In this document: one piece after another, positions 37,180-46,414 of the stretch
How the letters are laid out: each line of letters opens with the position of its first letter
How positions within the stretch are numbered: position 1 is the stretch's first letter
Notes under the pieces: generated by a model
Databases searched by the model: none
What the model saw: only the letters and a program-made list of their open reading frames with translations
Told to the model about the DNA's origin: nothing
NCBI GenBank assembly: GCA_910588325.1
Contig: CAJUPP010000005.1
Location: 1 to 64,000, forward strand
Reading direction: 5' to 3'
DNA: 64,000 nucleotides
DNA from: an uncultured Hungatella sp.
Lineage (GTDB): Bacteria; Bacillota; Clostridia; Lachnospirales; Lachnospiraceae
Made by a program: the position numbers and the translations under genes

Positions 37180-37947
37180 CTATATTTTTTTCCAGTCCAT
37201 GGACAGCTGGTTTGCCTTATTTGACAGGAAAAATTTAAAATACTCTCCCAGTAAAATCTGTTTCGTACAATGCAGGGGCTTACCGGTATTTTTGTAAACC
37301 GTTTCCATCAAAACGAAAACCGCCTGAGGCCCGTGAAGTTCAAAATACTGCTTCTCCTCCTCTGTCAAAAGGCTGGTCTCCAGGGTGATGGCCGTATAGC
37401 AGTTGTCCTCCACCTTAAGCCCGGTTCTGCGCTCAATCTCCTCATACAGGGAGCGGTTTTCCATATTCAGATCCAGCAAAAAACCATACTCCTTATATGG
37501 GATATACACATGCTCTATCATAACCGGCTTTTGATTGACCCGGCGCAGCCTTTTCAGATACACAATACATTCTCCTTCTTTCAATTCCAGTTTGCCCCGA
37601 ATGGAATTCGCCGGTATCCGTCTGTCTGTCTCAAGGACATGGGTATACTGCTCTATATTATTTTCGTTGCAGAAGTATGTGAAGCCGCGGAAAGAGCTTA
37701 AGTTAGAGGAGATCTTCGGAGTCCTTACAAACACTCCTTTTCCCTTGTGTGAAACCAGGATCTCCTGCTCCACCAATTCCGCCACCGCTTTGCGGATCGT
37801 AGGACGGCTGACACCGTATTCCGCGCACAGCCTGGCTTCGCTGGGAATACACTGCCCTGTATAAAATTCCCCCTGATCAATCCGATTTATCAAATCCCGG
37901 GCTATCTGCCGGTATAGAGGCACGGCGCTGTTGCTGTCTGGTATCAT
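37180..37947 (-). CDS. GntR-family regulator with UTRA domain (copy 2)
   Basis: A 255-aa protein of the same architecture: a winged helix-turn-helix at about 10-75 (SEARLCAEYGVSRPTIRKA) then UTRA. It is only distantly similar to copy 1, so this is not a recent duplication. The start at 37947 is favoured, with GAGGAG 7 nt upstream. A palindrome in its own promoter suggests autoregulation. Two GntR proteins in tandem could respond to two different ligands of one pathway. Confidence 0.9.
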   Translation of the reverse strand: MIPDSNSAVPLYRQIARDLINRIDQGEFYTGQCIPSEARLCAEYGVSRPTIRKAVAELVEQEILVSHKGKGVFVRTPKISSNLSSFRGFTYFCNENNIEQYTHVLETDRRIPANSIRGKLELKEGECIVYLKRLRRVNQKPVMIEHVYIPYKEYGFLLDLNMENRSLYEEIERRTGLKVEDNCYTAITLETSLLTEEEKQYFELHGPQAVFVLMETVYKNTGKPLHCTKQILLGEYFKFFLSNKANQLSMDWKKI

Positions 37948-37996
37948 ACACATTCTCCTCTGTATTATATAATCATAATATAATCCATATTGATAT

Positions 37997-38026
37997 AGTA
38001 TATCATATAATGTTATATGCTGTCAA
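37997..38026 (-). promoter_or_regulatory. gntR promoter with palindromic operator
   Basis: TTGACA (38021-38026) and TATACT (37997-38002) are 18 nt apart on the minus strand. The near-perfect palindrome CATATAATGTTATATG (38004-38019) fills the spacer, an ideal place for a repressor to block RNA polymerase. Confidence 0.75.
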
Positions 38027-38063
38027 AAAGGAGTAACGCCTTTTTTATTCAGGCATTACTCCC
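38027..38063 (-). terminator. Terminator upstream of the gntR promoter
   Basis: GGAGTAACGCC pairs with GGCATTACTCC around an 11-nt loop, followed on the minus strand by TTTTTGACA; the T-run merges into the gntR -35. It insulates the regulator genes from upstream transcription. A near copy lies at about 49788-49822. Confidence 0.75.
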
Positions 38064-38120
38064 GGGCGTTTGACAGCAAAATAAAAAAAATCTCTATAGG
38101 CCGCATAAAGCCTATATTTT

Positions 38121-38606
38121 TTGTCAACTATGGGAAAAGCGAAGAACTTTTCTTTGTTCCCAGGCAATCAAAATGAACAAAAGTCTTTAAAGCCCCTGGC
38201 GCAAAAAATGATCGGAGACTTTGGCTGCGGGAAGTTTATCTTCTGTTCTGATTCAGGGCTTGCCTCTGAGAATAACCGTCTGCTGAATCATACCATGAAC
38301 CGGGCCTATATCGTTACCCAGTCCATCAAGAAACTCAGCAGCGAATACAGAGAACCCGCCCTGGACCGGAAAGGGTTCCGCAGGCTCTCGAAGCATAAGC
38401 TTGTAGATCTGGATCATTTGAGAGACAAGGATTATGATCAGCTCTTCTATAAAGAAGAACCTTACAAATCAAAAAAGACTATTTATCAAAACGAAACGGC
38501 ACCGTTGGCCCCCCTGTTAGAATGGGCATTTCAACGGTGCTTTGTTTTGTTTGGCTGTCAAAGACAGGATTATAGTCTTTATACATACTTTTCGCAAGAT
38601 TTTTAA
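38121..38606 (+). pseudogene. Fragment of an IS1634-like (IS4 superfamily) transposase
   Basis: About 115 codons from 38130 match the middle of an IS4-superfamily transposase: FPGNQNEQ, then CSDSGLASENN and AYIVTQSIKKL patterns, and a FYKE motif near the end. Full-length relatives are around 550 aa, so both ends are missing. The C-terminal 40 residues of the ORF are unrelated and cover a hairpin. No terminal repeats were recognised. It is a decayed remnant, not an active element. Confidence 0.8.
38499..38556. terminator. Hairpin downstream of the GH106-like gene
   Basis: GCACCGTTG pairs with CAACGGTGC around a loop of about 24 nt, with T-rich sequence on both sides. It lies past the end of the minus-strand hydrolase gene and after the transposase fragment, so it could stop transcription from either side. 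Confidence 0.6.
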
Positions 38607-38610
38607 ATTC

Positions 38611-41600
38611 CTAATCAAAAACCTTCTCGTACCTGTGATGCTTCTCATTAAAATACTCGCCCTCAAACATCCTGTCCAGGCTGGTATCTACACAGAGTGT
38701 AATCCCGCCATATTTTCTTAAAATCCCTGCCGGAACCCGGAACCTATAAGGGGCGTAGGGGCACACGCCAAGAATCTCTGCCCCTGCCTTTATCCCCAGG
38801 CTTTCATGAAAATCCGGATCCTTTATGGCGATGCACACGGTCTCTTCCTCTCCCATACCTGCCGTCACCTCATCCGGAATCCTCTTTATAAATTCCACCC
38901 TCCCTCCATAGAAAGGAAGCCCGCATCCGGTCAGATTCCCTATGGTGCCTTTACACTTTTCAGGAGTCAGTACCATCCTGCCGCCATCTTCTTCCACAGC
39001 AAACCGTCCCCGCAGATACAGCGGGTTTCGAATTCCCCCAAAGCTGACATCAGACTTAATCTCCAATTTGATCTGATTTTCTCCCTCCAAAACATCCTTT
39101 GTAATATCAATTCCCAGCTTGGAAGGGGCATAGACCGGGTAGGGGGAAAAATCCGTATCTGTACAGGCTCTTCCATTTACCCGGAGGGTCCACTGCCCCA
39201 GCAAGGTGCCTGGCTCCATAAGCAGGTAAATGGCAGCTCCTTTTTCCAGCCTGTTTATAAAAGAGTATGTGTACTCTGCCTCTGTCTGCGGAAATTCCAG
39301 TTCCTTCGGGCATCCAAAATAGTCCTTCTGGACAATGGGAATCTTCATCCCTGCCTCTTCCATCTGGTCAATCAGAGGAAAACTGTCAGCCTTCCCCTTC
39401 TGCCCGTCAGACAATGTCATATCCCACATCCCCATCCGCAGCAGATTGGCAGAAACTGCCTTCATGGGCATCTCCTCTGTCAGGCTGATTTCCAGCTCCT
39501 TTTGGAAGCCATCCTCCTCACGTTCCATAAGGCCCTCATCAAGAAACAGGGATTCCCCGCCTGCCAGCTCCTTTATCACCCTGCGGTTCCCCCATACAAT
39601 CTCCACCCTGCGGCTTGTGCCCTCTGCATTTGCCAGAAACAGTTCCTCTCTTCCTTCCGGGCTGGTTCTCTGCACCTGGAGGATATGTGCCTCTTCAGGC
39701 GCAGTTATCTGCCACGTCCTCTTTTCTCTGTCCAGACGCTTCAGCTCCTCTACAGCCTCCCGGTAATCAACCGCAGCAAAAAAACGGCCTTTCCAGGTTC
39801 CTTTGTATCCCTTCCCCTTTTCCCCAAGCCCTTCTCCTGCAAAATATGCCTCATATATTTCTCTTGGACAGGTTCCGGAATGCTCTCTCATCCAGTCTTC
39901 ATACGCCGGCCCCTCCAGATTCCGGAACGGCACCGTTCCTGCCGCCAGCACCATCCCGCCTTTTTCTCCATATTCTTTCAGCTTTTCCACTGCCTCCGGC
40001 TCCAGATTGGTCATAAATGGCAGTACCACAATTTCATATAGGTCGCCGCAGCTCTCCAAATATGCCTTTCCACAGGCTTCTGCCACCTCCTTCTGCGCAA
40101 ACAGCTGCGGATCCATTATATAATAATCCACCCCCTGTTTCAGAAGTTCATTCTGAAATGCGGCAAAATCCCGTTTCAGCTTTCTCTGCCTGTCCCCTGT
40201 CTCTGTCCAGGTACTGGTCACCGGATCCAGAAGGAGAACAGAAACATTTCTCTCTCCTTCCATTAAAAATCGGTTTAACCGTTCCGTATAGAGGGACAGG
40301 AGCCATGTATTTTTCCACCACGGCATCTGATAAAAAAAGGATGGAGGCGCATCATGTTTTTTCAGCCCGTCAGACGTATAGTAGGCTCCATGGGTAATGA
40401 ACCAGTCAATTCCCGTCACTGTCAGCCAGTCAAAGATCCACTTGGCGTCATGCAGCGTCATGCCCCACCCAATGCTGTGAAACGCCTCACACAGGGCAGC
40501 CGGTTTTTTATAAAAATGAGCGGCTGAAGACACGATTTTCCCGTTGGCCCGGTATTTCGCCGAGATTACCTCCGCCTTGCTTCCTATCTTCTGATGCCCT
40601 GCATCAATGCCCGGTACATGAAGATACTTTAGCTGGCTGCTTCTTAAAATCGGCTTCTCTCCTATATAAAGCAGATGGTTGTCCTCACACCACTGATACA
40701 CCTGTTTATCCCAGCTTTCTATAAACTGTTCCGTCAAAACTTTATTGTAGGCGTAGCGGGCTCTGGCTGTAACCTCCCCCATATCTTCGGTCAGCGCCGG
40801 CAGACAGGCTGCCAGATCCAGGCCGAATTTCTCCTTTACCAGCCCTGGCAGCAGAGGCGACCAGGGGTTTTCCGGCGGAAACGGGGCTACTTCATCCGTA
40901 AACACCCCCCTGATGGTCTTTCCAAACTCATCTCCCAGAAACTGTCTGTACTTCTCATGGGTAGTCTTTAGAAAATACCTGACTGCTTCTGGATTCAGAG
41001 GATCTATAAAGGTTTCAAAATATTTAAAATGCCTCATCACCCTTTCCGTATAGACATAGATTTTCCACTGGCCTTCAGGAGCCTTCCAGTCGAGAAGCTG
41101 GCTTAAATCACCCTGAAAGTACCGTTTCTTATTATACGCTGTCAGGCCGCTCATCTGGAATACATCCTGCCTGTAGCCGCAGCCTATGAAGTCTGTCAGA
41201 TCCTTAAATTCCTCCCACCGGCATGTCCCTCCAGCCACGGGATATGCCCTTGCCATCACTACCTTCCCCCACGGGGCATACAATTTTACATGCTCCCCAC
41301 CCTGGCACACACGGCATGTCTTTGTCAGTTCCCGGCAGGCGTATTCCGGGTGATCCAGAGTCACTTTGCCGCCGCTGATCCCGCTGGGATACGGAAATTC
41401 GTCATAGAGCCATACCTCCATCCCAAGCTTTTTGGCTTCCTTTACAGCCACCCGGACCTTCTCAAAAAATGTGCGGGACAGATACGGGATCTCCATCCCT
41501 TGTCTCGGATGAATCAGAAATCCTGTTAACCCCTGGGTTTTCATCTCACCGATCTGCCGTATGATCTCTATATCTTCCATTTCCCCGTTCCAAAACCAGA

Positions 41601-41631
41601 ACGGCTGTATTCCATGCTTAAGCGGTTCCAT
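38611..41631 (-). CDS. GH106-like glycoside hydrolase (alpha-L-rhamnosidase type)
   Basis: A 1006-aa protein with no signal peptide. It begins with the PFWFWNG pattern and carries WLYDEFPYPSGISGG and GVFTDEVAPFP motifs typical of GH106-like enzymes, followed by C-terminal beta-rich domains. Family members remove rhamnose from plant or bacterial glycans; the exact substrate here is unknown. A GGAAGGAG site precedes the ATG. It is the last gene of the sulfatase and sugar ABC operon, so it probably works on imported, possibly sulfated oligosaccharides. Confidence 0.8.
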   Translation of the reverse strand: MEPLKHGIQPFWFWNGEMEDIEIIRQIGEMKTQGLTGFLIHPRQGMEIPYLSRTFFEKVRVAVKEAKKLGMEVWLYDEFPYPSGISGGKVTLDHPEYACRELTKTCRVCQGGEHVKLYAPWGKVVMARAYPVAGGTCRWEEFKDLTDFIGCGYRQDVFQMSGLTAYNKKRYFQGDLSQLLDWKAPEGQWKIYVYTERVMRHFKYFETFIDPLNPEAVRYFLKTTHEKYRQFLGDEFGKTIRGVFTDEVAPFPPENPWSPLLPGLVKEKFGLDLAACLPALTEDMGEVTARARYAYNKVLTEQFIESWDKQVYQWCEDNHLLYIGEKPILRSSQLKYLHVPGIDAGHQKIGSKAEVISAKYRANGKIVSSAAHFYKKPAALCEAFHSIGWGMTLHDAKWIFDWLTVTGIDWFITHGAYYTSDGLKKHDAPPSFFYQMPWWKNTWLLSLYTERLNRFLMEGERNVSVLLLDPVTSTWTETGDRQRKLKRDFAAFQNELLKQGVDYYIMDPQLFAQKEVAEACGKAYLESCGDLYEIVVLPFMTNLEPEAVEKLKEYGEKGGMVLAAGTVPFRNLEGPAYEDWMREHSGTCPREIYEAYFAGEGLGEKGKGYKGTWKGRFFAAVDYREAVEELKRLDREKRTWQITAPEEAHILQVQRTSPEGREELFLANAEGTSRRVEIVWGNRRVIKELAGGESLFLDEGLMEREEDGFQKELEISLTEEMPMKAVSANLLRMGMWDMTLSDGQKGKADSFPLIDQMEEAGMKIPIVQKDYFGCPKELEFPQTEAEYTYSFINRLEKGAAIYLLMEPGTLLGQWTLRVNGRACTDTDFSPYPVYAPSKLGIDITKDVLEGENQIKLEIKSDVSFGGIRNPLYLRGRFAVEEDGGRMVLTPEKCKGTIGNLTGCGLPFYGGRVEFIKRIPDEVTAGMGEEETVCIAIKDPDFHESLGIKAGAEILGVCPYAPYRFRVPAGILRKYGGITLCVDTSLDRMFEGEYFNEKHHRYEKVFD

Positions 41632-41684
41632 ATCCCCGGCTCCTTCCTCTGTTCATGATCTTGCCAAATGCTGTTTCAGGTACA

Positions 41685-43037
41685 TTACAGCAGTTCCTCT
41701 CCCGGAAAAACCTGCCGTTTATCACATTCCTTCTGGGGTGCATTCTCAATCTGCGGTTCTGTCTCTCCTGCCATCTTCATCTGCCTGATCAGCTTCTCTT
41801 TCAGTATATCGCATAATTGCCGATGGCTGGACATCCCTATTAAATTATCCAGTTCATATGGATCCTCTTCCAGATCATAAAGCTCCGATTCAACATACCG
41901 GTCAGAACCGCTGTCCAGAAAAGGATCCTTTCCAGGCGCTGTCACTGCATATTTCCATCGGTGGGTTCGGATAGCTCGCCCTACCTCGGCCTCACTGATC
42001 TGGGTAAACACACAATCCCGCCTTGTGTATTCCTGTCTTAAGATCAGCGGCATCAGGGAATGCCCCTGCATATCCTCCGGCACAGGGATATGGCATGCAT
42101 CCAGAAGGGTGGGAGCTATATCCACCAGGCTGACAAGCTCCTGTATGGTGCCTCCTCCATCAAAGGGCCCTCCTTTTATGGCCATGGGCAGGCGGATGGA
42201 GCTTTCATGGCAGGAGCGCTTATACTCTCCGTTCCTGGTCTTAAAGTGGCATCCATGGTCTGTGGTAAACACAAGGATAGTGTCCTTTTCCATTCCCAGG
42301 CTCTTTAAAGCATCCTGCACTCTTCCCAGACATTCATCCAGGCGTTTTACCATTCCGTAATAGCCGGGAAGGTGCTGATGGGCCGTGCCCTTTAAGGCAT
42401 TCAAATCCGGCGGCATATAAGGCCTGGTGATAGCTGCCATGGAGGCGGGCATGGGAAAGCTGTCATTGGAATTCTGAAAATGGGGCTCCAGGAAAGATAA
42501 AAAAAGAAAAAAAGGTTTTTCCTGATGCCCGTCTATGTAACGGATCCCGCAGTCTGTCAGCCCGTCGATCCGGTTTCCAGGCAGTTTTACCCGCTGATTC
42601 TCCCTGTCATAGACCACGGTATCATACGGTCTTGAGCTTGCCTCCAAAGCCCCTGCCCCCATCCAGTACTCATATCCGCCCCGCTCCCTCTCGGGCACCG
42701 CCAGTCTGGTGGTGCCCAAATGCCATTTTCCGATGTAAGCCGTGTCATATCCTGCTTCCCGGAAATAATGTGCCATGGTTTTCTGAGAAATATCTAAGGG
42801 AATGGCATTTCTGTAATTTCCAAGCGTTGTTGCATATTTGCCTGTCTGAAGGCAGGCCCTGGCCGGTCCGCACACCGGCTGAGGGGTAAATGCATATTTG
42901 CAAAAAGTACCTTCCAGCGCCATCCTGTCAAAATTAGGTGTCAGATGGTCCGGATTCCCGTGTACTCCGGTGGTATCATACCGCTGCTGATCCGTAAAAA
43001 AGACGATTACATTGGGACTTTCCTTTCTCTTTGCCAT
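41685..43037 (-). CDS. Cys-type sulfatase, cytoplasmic
   Basis: A 450-aa arylsulfatase-family protein. The motif CGPARACLQTG places the formylglycine precursor at Cys56, and the metal-binding TDQQ is at residues 15-18. GKWHLG and DHG motifs follow. Anaerobes need an anaerobic sulfatase-maturating radical-SAM enzyme for activation, but none is in this window. There is no signal peptide, so it should remove sulfate inside the cell from sugars imported by the neighbouring ABC transporter. Confidence 0.93.
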   Translation of the reverse strand: MAKRKESPNVIVFFTDQQRYDTTGVHGNPDHLTPNFDRMALEGTFCKYAFTPQPVCGPARACLQTGKYATTLGNYRNAIPLDISQKTMAHYFREAGYDTAYIGKWHLGTTRLAVPERERGGYEYWMGAGALEASSRPYDTVVYDRENQRVKLPGNRIDGLTDCGIRYIDGHQEKPFFLFLSFLEPHFQNSNDSFPMPASMAAITRPYMPPDLNALKGTAHQHLPGYYGMVKRLDECLGRVQDALKSLGMEKDTILVFTTDHGCHFKTRNGEYKRSCHESSIRLPMAIKGGPFDGGGTIQELVSLVDIAPTLLDACHIPVPEDMQGHSLMPLILRQEYTRRDCVFTQISEAEVGRAIRTHRWKYAVTAPGKDPFLDSGSDRYVESELYDLEEDPYELDNLIGMSSHRQLCDILKEKLIRQMKMAGETEPQIENAPQKECDKRQVFPGEELL

Positions 43038-43049
43038 AAGATCCTCTCT

Positions 43050-44450
43050 TTACTTTCCCATAGATTTTAAATAAGCATCGTATTCCTTTTTTAAGCTTGT
43101 CATGGAAGCTGCCCAGCCGTCCAGATAATCCCGGGCACTCAGCTCCCCTAAAAGCACCTGCTGAAATCCCTGCACAAGTTCATTATTGTGAAGGTCATAG
43201 TATCCTGTTACATGGATAGGCACGGTAATTAAGGTACAATTGCCGGACAATATGGCATCCGCCGCATCCTTCATATGGCTGACGCTTTCCACCCACTCAT
43301 CCTTGAGAGCCTCCTCATTGCACGGAATCTGTCCGATCTGAGAGCTGAAATAGCTGCATGCGTAATGCTCATTCAGATACGAGATCCAGCGGAATGCTGC
43401 CTCCGGATTCTTGGAATCCTTAAATACAGCGTTGCAGGTTGCCCCGTTGGAGATGATTGCCTGGGTTCCCTTTTTGGATTTCAATGTGGTAATCGCCGTA
43501 AAATTCCCTTCTCCCAAAGTCTTCATATGTTCCCCGTAAGACCCAAGATTGTGGAAAATCATAGCTGCGGAACCAGAATCGAATGCCGCCACCATCTCCG
43601 CATATCCATTAGTCAGATCCGATTCCGGTGTTGCGTTCATATACAGCTGTGCAAAAGCTTCCAGAAGTTCCACATGAGCCGGATCGTTGACGGTGGAATT
43701 GCCATCTGCGTCAAACATGGCCTCCTCTCCGGAGTGCATGTACATCATCTGTTCAAATTGCTGGGAAGAGCCGGCTCCGCCCCGGATGGAAAAACCGTAC
43801 TGTCCGCTGCCTTTATCTGTCAGCTCCTGGGCCAGCCGGCACACCTCCAGCCAGTCCTTTGGAATATCCTTGCCTGCCGTTTCCAGCATCTGATTGTTCA
43901 GCCAGACCGTAGGAAGGGTTACGGTATTTGCCAGTGCATAGGTCTTTCCGTCAGGCGCCATATCCTTTATGGACTGCTGATACATATCCAGCATATACTC
44001 CGCATCCTCCCATTGTGCAATATAATCATCCAAAGCCACCAAAGCGTCCTGCACAATAAAGTCACTCATCCAGTACTGGGATACCCCTCCACAGTCCGGA
44101 GCCGTGTTGGACTGAATGGCAACGTCATACTTTGCCTTTGCATCAGATGCAGGTATAGGCACAAAATTAATCTTAATATCCGGATTTTCTTTTTCGAATT
44201 CTTCAATCAGATGAGAAAATATCTGAGTGCGGGTCTCACTTGCGTTCTGATCCCAGAAAGTGACTTCCACCGCGTCGCCTGAAGATGCAGACATCTCACC
44301 GCCCTTTTGAGTCTGCGTTGTCTCTGCCTGCTCTTCTTTTGTCTGTGCCTGGGTCTGCTCCTTATTTTTTTGTCCGCCGCATCCTGCAAGCAGGGTTCCT
44401 GCCATAACTGCACTCATAAATACCGCCAGATTTCTGTTTCTTCTTTTCAT
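43050..44450 (-). CDS. Sugar ABC transporter substrate-binding lipoprotein
   Basis: A 466-aa lipoprotein with lipobox LLAGC (Cys24) and a Gln/Glu/Lys-rich linker. The body is a family 1 solute-binding protein. The start at 44450 lies 9 nt after an AAGGAGA site; an in-frame ATG 21 nt earlier is less well placed. It sits directly after the permease gene and before the sulfatase. Confidence 0.92.
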   Translation of the reverse strand: MKRRNRNLAVFMSAVMAGTLLAGCGGQKNKEQTQAQTKEEQAETTQTQKGGEMSASSGDAVEVTFWDQNASETRTQIFSHLIEEFEKENPDIKINFVPIPASDAKAKYDVAIQSNTAPDCGGVSQYWMSDFIVQDALVALDDYIAQWEDAEYMLDMYQQSIKDMAPDGKTYALANTVTLPTVWLNNQMLETAGKDIPKDWLEVCRLAQELTDKGSGQYGFSIRGGAGSSQQFEQMMYMHSGEEAMFDADGNSTVNDPAHVELLEAFAQLYMNATPESDLTNGYAEMVAAFDSGSAAMIFHNLGSYGEHMKTLGEGNFTAITTLKSKKGTQAIISNGATCNAVFKDSKNPEAAFRWISYLNEHYACSYFSSQIGQIPCNEEALKDEWVESVSHMKDAADAILSGNCTLITVPIHVTGYYDLHNNELVQGFQQVLLGELSARDYLDGWAASMTSLKKEYDAYLKSMGK

Positions 44451-44472
44451 ATCATAAGGTCTCCTTTTCATA

Positions 44473-45306
44473 TTATCCTTTCACTGCCCCTGCGCTCAGG
44501 CCTGTCACCAGATATTTCTGCAGATAGGCAAACAATGCCACCGGTATGGACATGGCGATAATCGCCCCTGCTGCCAGGGCTCCATAGCTGATATTATACT
44601 CTCCCTGCATCATCTTTAAGCCGATAGGAATGGTATAATTGGCTGAGTCATTGAGAAACATCATGCTGAACAAAAACTCATTCCACACCCCGATAAATGC
44701 AAAGGCGGATGTGGTGACAATTCCGGGAATCAGCATGGGAAGCACTACTTTGATAACTGCCATTAACCGGCTGCACCCGTCAATCTGTGCCGCCTCCTCC
44801 AGCGTATAAGGAATACCGCCTATAAACCCCCGCATCAAAATGGAGTTAAAGGGAAACTGGAATGTAATACATACCAGAATCACTGACAACGGCTTTCCGA
44901 TCAGTCCCAGCCTGTGAAAAATGTTAAACAGCGGAATCAAAAGCACCGCATGGGGGATAAACTGAATGCAAAGAAGCAGAAGCATAAATACTCCGCTTCC
45001 CTTAAACCGGAACCGGCTCAGGGCGTATCCTGCCATAACAGCAATCAATACGATAAAAAACACTGCGATGACAGATACCTTCATGGAGTTAAAAAAATAC
45101 CTGTCAAACCTGCAGTTTACCCAGGCTCTGGCATAATTGCTGAAGGTAACCGGATCCGGAATATACCGAATCGGCTTTTTTAAAATATCCCCCTCCTCTT
45201 TTAAGGACGTAACCACAGTCCAGAAAATAGGTACCAGGACAAACACGTTGATTAGCGCCAGAGGAAGGCACCGCAAAAATATCTTGTCTCTCATCTTCGT
45301 CTTCAT
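44473..45306 (-). CDS. Sugar ABC transporter permease (MalG type)
   Basis: A 277-aa permease with six helices and an EAA loop (EEAAQIDGCSRLMAV). It pairs with the MalF-type protein encoded 6 nt upstream. It is part of the ABC, sulfatase and hydrolase operon. Confidence 0.93.
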   Translation of the reverse strand: MKTKMRDKIFLRCLPLALINVFVLVPIFWTVVTSLKEEGDILKKPIRYIPDPVTFSNYARAWVNCRFDRYFFNSMKVSVIAVFFIVLIAVMAGYALSRFRFKGSGVFMLLLLCIQFIPHAVLLIPLFNIFHRLGLIGKPLSVILVCITFQFPFNSILMRGFIGGIPYTLEEAAQIDGCSRLMAVIKVVLPMLIPGIVTTSAFAFIGVWNEFLFSMMFLNDSANYTIPIGLKMMQGEYNISYGALAAGAIIAMSIPVALFAYLQKYLVTGLSAGAVKG

Positions 45307-45312
45307 AACCTG

Positions 45313-46206
45313 TCACTCCTCCGTTCCATACTTTGACGCTTTCAGATAAGTCAGCGCAAACACCGACAGAATCAGAAAGCTGATCACGGATATTGCAGAA
45401 CCATATCCGTAGTTGCTGGTTTTCGTCGCATGGTTGGCAATCAGTATACTCAGCGTAGTTGTCTTTCCCACAGGCCCTCCCCCTGTCAGGCTGTATATCA
45501 GATCCACGCTGTTAAACTCCCACACCGTGCGCAGCAGGGTAGTCAGAATTATGGTGTCCTTCAACGACGGCAATGTAATATAACGAAATGCATTCCATCT
45601 GGTACAGCCATCCACATCCGCCGCCTCATACAAATCCCCGGAAATACTCTGCATTGCCGCCAGGAGGCTGATGGCAAAAAACGGAATGCCCCTCCACAAT
45701 TCAGCCACTACGACAGATCCAAACACCAATTTTCCATTGGCAAGCCATGCGCTGGATACATCCGCAAGCCCGGTCTTTAAAAGGATATCATTGAGCAGTC
45801 CTACATTTTCATTGTAGATCAGGCTCCAAAGCACTGCGGTGAGAACCCCTGACATAGCCCAGGGGATAAATGTCAGGGCTCTGAATACGCCTCTTCCCTT
45901 AAATCTCTGATTCAGGATCAGGGCGATAGCCATGCCAAACACCAGTTGCAGCGCCACCTCCGCCAGCACCCATTTGACAGATACCTTTAATGCATTCCAG
46001 AAATCCCGGTCTGTCAGAATGCTCACAAAATTTTCCGTTCCTGCGAATCCGTTGATCCACGGTTTTGTCGGATTATAATGCTGCAGGCTGAGACAGAATA
46101 CATTTCCAATAGGATATACCATGAAAACCAGGATCAAAAAGATCGCAGGCGTCAGAAGTACATATGGTGTCATGGCAGATTTTTTCCAGGTACTTCCTGT
46201 TTTCAA
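45313..46206 (-). CDS. Sugar ABC transporter permease (MalF type)
   Basis: A 297-aa permease with six helices and an EAA motif (YEAADVDGCTRWNAF). It is the first gene of the operon, divergent from the two-component genes with a 208-nt AT-rich gap. As in the other locus, no ATPase gene is present, so a shared ATPase is likely. Confidence 0.93.
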   Translation of the reverse strand: MKTGSTWKKSAMTPYVLLTPAIFLILVFMVYPIGNVFCLSLQHYNPTKPWINGFAGTENFVSILTDRDFWNALKVSVKWVLAEVALQLVFGMAIALILNQRFKGRGVFRALTFIPWAMSGVLTAVLWSLIYNENVGLLNDILLKTGLADVSSAWLANGKLVFGSVVVAELWRGIPFFAISLLAAMQSISGDLYEAADVDGCTRWNAFRYITLPSLKDTIILTTLLRTVWEFNSVDLIYSLTGGGPVGKTTTLSILIANHATKTSNYGYGSAISVISFLILSVFALTYLKASKYGTEE

Positions 46207-46341
46207 CTTTACCTTCCCTCCTTTGTCTTGATGGAATTGATTAAACCATATTTTTCCGGGAAGATAAATAAAGTATCTTTTTGTTTTTTTATACTATTTT
46301 CACATATTTGTTATACTATATTTGTGACTATTTTTCCTTTG

Positions 46342-46370
46342 TTGACGCAGTAAATGAAAGAAACTATAAT
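46342..46370 (+). promoter_or_regulatory. Promoter of the two-component system
   Basis: TTGACG (46342-46347) and TATAAT (46365-46370) with exact 17-nt spacing on the plus strand, about 45 nt before the histidine kinase start. The AT-rich divergent region probably also holds the response-regulator sites for the ABC operon. Confidence 0.75.
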
Positions 46371-46414
46371 ATTTTTATAAATATATCCACATTTTTAGAA
46401 AGAATGGCCCAAAC

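Noticed and set aside
38064..38610. Intact insertion sequence
   Set aside because: Only about 115 codons of the transposase remain and no terminal inverted repeats or target duplications could be found.
38806..40041. A 411-aa plus-strand ORF opposite the GH106-like gene
   Set aside because: It mirrors a well-supported hydrolase and has no recognisable domain. Long antisense ORFs are common where codon use avoids stops in the opposite frame.
43275..44282. A 335-aa plus-strand ORF opposite the binding-protein gene
   Set aside because: It is antisense to a lipoprotein with a clear lipobox and fold, and has no start signal.
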